A stretch of DNA of 64,000 nucleotides from Guadua angustifolia. Its lineage: Eukaryota > Streptophyta > Magnoliopsida > Poales > Poaceae. Numbering within the stretch: the first letter of the stretch is position 1; the number at the start of each line of letters is the position of its first letter. Positions 58,833-64,000 of this stretch are shown here, piece after piece. The notes under the pieces are model-generated. The model was not told the origin of the DNA, made no database searches, and saw only the letters and a list, made by a program, of their open reading frames with translations. Where the stretch lies: positions 17,602,852 to 17,666,851 of the forward strand of contig CM070508.1 in assembly GCA_036346375.1 (NCBI GenBank). The letters run 5' to 3'. The translations under genes were made by a program, and so were the position numbers.

Positions 58833-58840
58833 TCCCTAAC

Positions 58841-59553
58841 TAGGGGTGAAAACGGTATCGGTAATTCCCGAAATTTCGAAAATCGTTTTTGAAAATTTTC
58901 AACCGGACGTGTCGGTATCGGTAATTTTCGAATCGAATCGAATCGGTAATTTTGTCGGAAACGATAACGATAACGGTTTTGATCGGTTCGACCGTTTCCT
59001 TCAGTATCAGAAAAAATCGGTAAATTCCGTCGGTAATTACCGGAATTATTCCAACCACAAATCACACTCCTTCGGTCACTAAACGCCCATAACTTTTTAC
59101 TCCAAACTCCGATTTAGGTGATTTTGGACTCTATCTGAAAGCTTATCACGAGGGCTACAATCTCCACCCATTTTTATGATTTAACCAATCATAGATATTT
59201 TTAAATATCATAAAAACAAAACTCTAATGTAGTCATTCAAGTTTAAAATTTGATGTGTGTTCATCATAAATTTGTGAATATTTATTAATTACTAATTTCT
59301 ATGTGGATGTACTATTTGTGTGAATTTTTGAAGTCAATTGATGGTACATGTCCTTACGACGTTCTGGGTCTCTTTTTCGGATTCGATCGTTAATGATATA
59401 TATTTTGTATCGAATTTTCGTTTCCGATATTTTGAATTACCGATGCCGTTTTCGTTTCCGTAGTTATCGATTCCGATATCGTTTCCGAGAAAAAATATGA
59501 AAACAAAAATGGTTTTAGTGTTTTCCGATCGTTTCCGACCGTTTTCACCCCTA
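58841..59553. mobile_element. Non-autonomous hAT element with TCGGTAAT/ATTACCGA arrays
   Basis: The left end is TAGGGGTGAAAACGGTATCG; the right end read inward is TAGGGGTGAAAACGGTCGGA. It is flanked by exact TCCCTAAC at 58833-58840 and 59554-59561. 713 bases. Subterminal GGTAATT and CGTTTCCGA motifs repeat at both ends. No transposase. Confidence 0.85.
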
Positions 59554-59647
59554 TCCCTAACCTACTCCTTGGCTCCTCTCGCCTAAAAGCGACAGCACCC
59601 TCTTTCGGCGACGAGTTGGTGGAGCTGTGGAGGTGGTCTCGCCCCTC
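59554..59647. other. Short gene-like flank between two insertions
   Basis: It reads on into 62244 once the solo LTR and one copy of its target duplication are ignored. GC-rich and perhaps a former exon or UTR, but no family is recognised. Confidence 0.25.
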
Positions 59648-62243
59648 TGAAAGGACAGGGGATGTCGCCTAGAGGGGTGAATAAGCTAATTAAAAATTTT
59701 AAAACTAAATTGCAATGAATACAAAACTTGAATGTCCGAATAATACTTGATCGTCCGAGTGGTTGGATAGTCCGAGATTATATTCGGATAATCCGAGATT
59801 ATTCGGAGTATCCGAAGTTCTATTCGGATATTCCGAATGCTCCAGAGCACATAGCTCGCAAATGATATCTAGGCTATTTGGGGGATATTAAATATACCAA
59901 AATCAACTAGTTAGCCTAGAATGCCTTAGACAAATCAAGATCTAGCGGAAAACTCAATAGAAAAGTAGATCGGGCAAGTTCAATATTCAAAATCAAATAT
60001 TCGAGCAAGAATAAAAGTAAGCAAGTAGAGAATGATTTTTCACCCGAAGTTCGGATCCTTGAGGGGATCCTACGTCTCCGTTGAGGCGGCTCGGTCACAC
60101 TTGAGTCGGGGTCTCTTTCAACCCTCTTACTCCCGGTGTTGCATAAATGCACTTGCCGGTTTCAACTCCTTTGACGCTTGAGCCGGGGTCTCTTTCAACC
60201 CTCTTCCTCCCGGTGTTGCACAAATGCACTCACCGGTCTTCACTTCTTTGATTCCTTCCCTTGCGGAGGCGGAATCCGGCCTTCACAAAATTTCCACGGC
60301 CAACCACACAAAGCACCGGTGGCTCGTAGGCGACCTCCTAACCGTCTAGGAGTCCTCAACCTCCAAGAGTAACAAATGCTCACGAAGAACAAGCTTGGAG
60401 ATGAAATCAAGTGCTCAAACAACTCAAATCTTACTCAACACACTCCTCTTCCATCTCTCCTCAACACACACCTCTTCCAACTCTTCTCAACCCTTCTCAC
60501 TAAGGGGATCACTTAGATCTAAGAGTAGAGAGGGATTTGGGGCTCAAGAATGAAGGGAATAACACCTCTAAACAATAGGGTAAGAGCACCTTCAAAATGG
60601 GGGAGGATGGGGCTATAAATAGAGCCCACCAAAAACTAGCCGTTTTCCTCAACGTTCAGGTCAGTTCGGACAGTCCGAGCTCAAGTTCGGATAGTCCGAA
60701 CCCATTAGATATGGCTAACAGAGAGACCCAGCTCGGAATATCCGAAAATATGTTCGGATAGTCCGAACTCACTTCGGATAGTCCGAGTCCATCTTCGGAT
60801 AGTCCGAACTGGCACTGAGCAGCCCGACGAAAACGAGCATAACTTTTGATTCCGGACTCCGATTTAAGTGATTTTGGACTCTATTGAAAGCTAAGAACAA
60901 GGGCTACACAACTAACAAGGTCTCACTACTCAAATATCAAAGGATAAATCCAGATTTCACCAAGAATCCAAGGGAGACCTACAATTCTCACTTTCCGGCA
61001 CCACCAACACCACTCTTTCTCTAAGTTTCACAAGGATGGATCATTTGAGCACTTGACACATCTAAAAGTCATTCGACGTCGCATCCCTCTTAATAGTACG
61101 GCAATCCTTAGACTCAAATTCAAACGAGAAATCTAAGTCTTACATTCAATCCGCATGCCGTCTTCTCCGTGGATGCAATGCGCATGATGTCTTTTACCAA
61201 ATGATTGATGATATCTTCGCCTTGTCCAACTTGACTCGATTCACCTCATGAGACTCTCGTCCTATCGACCTTGACTTGATCATCCTCTCCGACAATCTCC
61301 ACGCCAAGTCGATCTTGACTCAGTCCTCAACTCTTGGTGACACCGCCGTCTTGTTGACCTCGGCTTAACGATCATCCTCCAAGATACCTTGGTCATCATG
61401 CACACACGGGACCTAATTCGTTCCAAATCACTCATGAAAAGCATTAGTCCCAAAAGCTCAATAGATATGAAGAAATTGATATTTGTGAGCAGTTGATTAC
61501 CACAAGTGTTTCATATGAAGAATCACAATATAAATGAAAATACTTGACATAAGAAATGTTCTCTACTAAGTGCATCATGATGAATATGTAATTTATCTAT
61601 ATGCACTAGAGAGATAATTGCCGATATGATGAATCAGTTAAATCATGGCAAGGATCACGGTCTTTACTTAAATGAAGCACATGATAGAATATACACGAAT
61701 TGTACATGTGCAACTAATATTTGGAATAAGAGTAAATATGTGATCCAACTTTAGATTAAACTTCATTAAGAGAATTGCATGAGAAGATATACAACTAAAA
61801 CATGCATGCACCAAGTCAATCTATAGCAATATGAAGTTTAACTCTAGTTAATACATGCATACTAAAAGCAAAACACATAATGAACTCAAATGAATATATA
61901 TGCACAAATAAATATGACATGAACCAATGTGCATATATATAATCAACATGCTACTTGGAGTTCACTATGCATTTGCACAAAAGGAATGCAATAACAAATA
62001 TAGAAGAGATACCAAAATTTCATACCTTATCTTTGCTTAACCATCCCACTTGATTTTCCTCTAAATAGATGAGACTAATACTCAACTTGGCAATAAACAT
62101 GTTAGTCTCATAGCAATATAATCATATTAGAGATTTGTCATTTGTTAAGCACTAAGTTAAGCATTTACACAATTATATAGATTGTCATTATATGCGTTTG
62201 TCATTAATCACCAAAATAACATAAGTGCCTAGATGCACTTTCA
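59648..62243 (-). mobile_element. Solo LTR, Sirevirus-like, minus orientation
   Basis: Ends TGAAAGGACAGGGG...AGATGCACTTTCA (TGAAAG/CTTTCA). CCCTC is duplicated at 59643-59647 and 62244-62248. 2596 bases without gag or pol. On the minus strand the start TGAAAGTGCATCTAGGCAC and the end ...CCTCTAGGCGACATCCCC match the style of grass Sirevirus LTRs. Many TTCGGATAGTCCGAAC-type palindromes lie at 59745-59830 and 60660-60810. Confidence 0.8.
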
Positions 62244-62248
62244 CCCTC

Positions 62249-62640
62249 TTTCTACCATTTGCCGTGGATTCCAGCGAGAAAAAGAAGAAGAAAAGAGAAG
62301 AAAGAAGAGGAGAAGATAAGAGAAGAGAATAAAATTATCCAATGTAGTATACATTGAATTACATTTTTTATAGAGTGGCAAATCCTTAATTGCTATTCTA
62401 CAAAGTGGAAAATCATCAATTATCAAAAAAAAAAGAAGAAGAAGAAGGGAGCAGCTAGGAATCGGATGTACGACATGAGCTTTTTCATTGTACGGCCCTC
62501 TCTACCATCGGATCTCACTTATAGACGTTAATATCAACCCTTTGATGCAAAAAAAACATGAGAGGCAACAATTTGTTACTGAATTTGCAACAAAAAAATC
62601 TTTCTTCAATGCACTTGACGAGGGCTGGATGCTCCTTGAC
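62249..62640. other. Unassigned DNA right of the solo LTR
   Basis: A GAA-rich stretch (62275-62330) and AT-rich sequence; no gene seen. Confidence 0.3.
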
Positions 62641-63291
62641 CGGCCGGCGCGCGGTCAATGGATCCCCCAGGCTCGTGAGGCCCCGACCACGAACTGGGTG
62701 CATACTGAGGCGCTCGACCTAGAGCGCAGTGGGCTCGAGCTCGACCCCGCGTGACTTCGAGCTCGGGCGGGGTCACGTTCGAAGTCCTAGTCCGCCCTTG
62801 GATTTCGGATCTGGCATTTGACCAGCAGTTACCAAGGCGCGGGTCGTAGGGATGACACAGAGTGCAAGCAAGTGCAGGCGATTCTGCTTGACTCTCAACG
62901 TGCATGAAGGCCACTTCCCGAGGATCTCGCCCAGCCATTGCATGTAAAGGAGGTATAAAGGCCAAGACGCGCAGGCTCCGAAGGACAACGAAGACAACAC
63001 ACAGCTCACACTACAGCTCGAGTTAGGAGTCATCACTACTGTTTTGAGTTGTAGGCACCTCTCTGTACACAAATATAACAAGAATCACCGCCGCAAGGCG
63101 ACTGGAGTAGAGCTATTACCTTCACAGGGGCTCGAACCAGTATAAACCCTTGTCTCGTGCTCGTTGTCGTCTTGCTCCGACCATCACCACGATCGCTTTC
63201 TTCCTTCGTTTGAGCGAAACGCATCTAGGGTCCCATAATACACTGACCCCCACCTCACTTTTTGCGGTTGGCGATCCCGATCGTCGACAGC
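62641..63291 (+). mobile_element. Truncated LTR (Ty3-type)
   Basis: GC-rich LTR-like sequence contains a TATA-like GGAGGTATAAAGGCCAAG at about 62949 and a CCAGTATAAACCCTTGTCTC segment. It ends at GATCGTCGACAG, resembling a ...CGACA LTR terminus. The left part is missing and no downstream internal region is seen. Confidence 0.45.
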
Positions 63292-64000
63292 ACTAAACAT
63301 GAAAGCATAACTAAAAACATGCTAACAAATAAGAACTATAAAATACAACATTACGAGAAAATACTCCAACTAATATACATTATTGTTCCAAAAAATACGA
63401 AATCATTGGAAATTGATGCAAACATTTTGGAGAAGGTAATGCAACATTAATAGAAAACTCACGCAACAAATTGACTTAACTATTGCAACAATAGAGATGA
63501 TCTGAGATGAGGAAGAGAAGGAGGCTGGGCATGTTGTTGACCACGACGGCAGCAACTAACTTAGGGTCTTGCCTTTGCACTCGACCCCCACAGGCCATAC
63601 CACAACCTTGTCACTGGTCCTTTGCTACTCATCTGCCACCTCTGCCTTCCTCCAGCCTCCTCCCAAACAACCTAGCTTCTTGAAACATTGCAGCTTCTCG
63701 AAACACTACAATATCTCGAAGATATGACCCCAACATTTCAAAATCATCTATTGCAACAATAAGTGGCACCGGTTGCAACATTGAGAATTTTTTTGAGAAA
63801 AAATCTACTTCAAGACACCACAACATCCAAAAGATACAATCCCAACATTTCAAATCACCTATTGCAACAAATATCCTGATTGCTACAACAAATACATGGC
63901 ACTAATGAAATATTTGAGAAGACATATTGCAACAAAGGAAAACACCTCATGCAATAATTTGATAAAGTTGTCACAACAAATCGAATGAACACTTGCAATA
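63292..64000. repeat. AT-rich DNA with recurring TTGCAACA motifs
   Basis: Motifs such as CTATTGCAACAATA, GGTTGCAACATTGA and CTATTGCAACAAAT recur from about 63430 to the window end. A near-duplicate ~80-base segment (CGAAGATATGACCCCAACAT and AAAAGATACAATCCCAACAT) starts near 63717 and 63831. The element continues beyond the window. Confidence 0.4.

Overview
The window is plant nuclear DNA, almost certainly from a grass (Poaceae). The supporting evidence is a cereal-type cytochrome c gene with two spliceosomal introns, a TPX2/WVD2-like microtubule gene, and a dense set of grass-type transposons: a Tat-lineage Ty3 element, Sirevirus-like LTRs, CACTA, hAT, PIF and MULE MITEs, and LINE-1. I cannot name the species. 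The window holds only two convincing host genes, both on the minus strand in the 10-20 kb gene island. Nearly everything else is transposon-derived.

Layout. 1-2.7 kb: non-coding, LTR-like DNA with a cluster of ACGT-core palindromes. 3.2-4.6 kb: a decayed gene of the Transposase_28 ('putative gypsy-type transposon') family with its own TATA box. 5.6-6.6 kb: small elements flanked by (TA)n, resembling rice Micron elements. 7.0-9.3 kb: arrays of alternating inverted (foldback) repeats. 10.1-12.4 kb: cytochrome c (three exons, 112 codons). 12.8-13.6 kb: a hAT element with an exact 8-bp target duplication in the cytochrome c upstream region. 14.8-20.2 kb: a WVD2-like 7-type gene whose largest exon encodes about 12 copies of a ~27-residue repeat. 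20.7-23.7 kb: PIF-like, MULE-like and hAT MITEs, each with target duplications. 24.4-32.5 kb: Copia remnants (Sirevirus-like LTR and gag joined to a different Copia pol), whose 3' LTR is split by a 3.6-kb solo LTR. 32.7-36.4 kb: two degenerate LINE-1 elements carrying nested MITEs. 36.4-41.2 kb: AT-rich degenerate tandem repeats.

41.2-52.7 kb: a complete Tat-type Ty3 retrotransposon with matching 5-bp target duplications, PBS, PPT, gag-PR-RT-RNase H-second RNase H-integrase on the plus strand, and a multi-part antisense accessory gene (Transposase_28 domain plus long coiled coil) between integrase and the 3' LTR. The same accessory family forms the isolated remnant at 3.3-4.6 kb. 53.4-55.0 kb: a non-autonomous CACTA element. 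55.6-59.6 kb: more Micron-like and hAT elements. 59.6-62.2 kb: a 2.6-kb solo LTR. The window ends in a truncated LTR and short degenerate repeats.

Cytochrome c carries electrons between respiratory complexes III and IV. The WVD2-like protein is expected to act on cortical microtubules. The two share no pathway I can infer and are simply neighbours. I see no convincing new host biological system. The most informative signals are the antisense accessory gene, the coding minisatellite, the clean transposon insertion footprints, and a mismatch between near-identical LTRs and a heavily frameshifted internal region.
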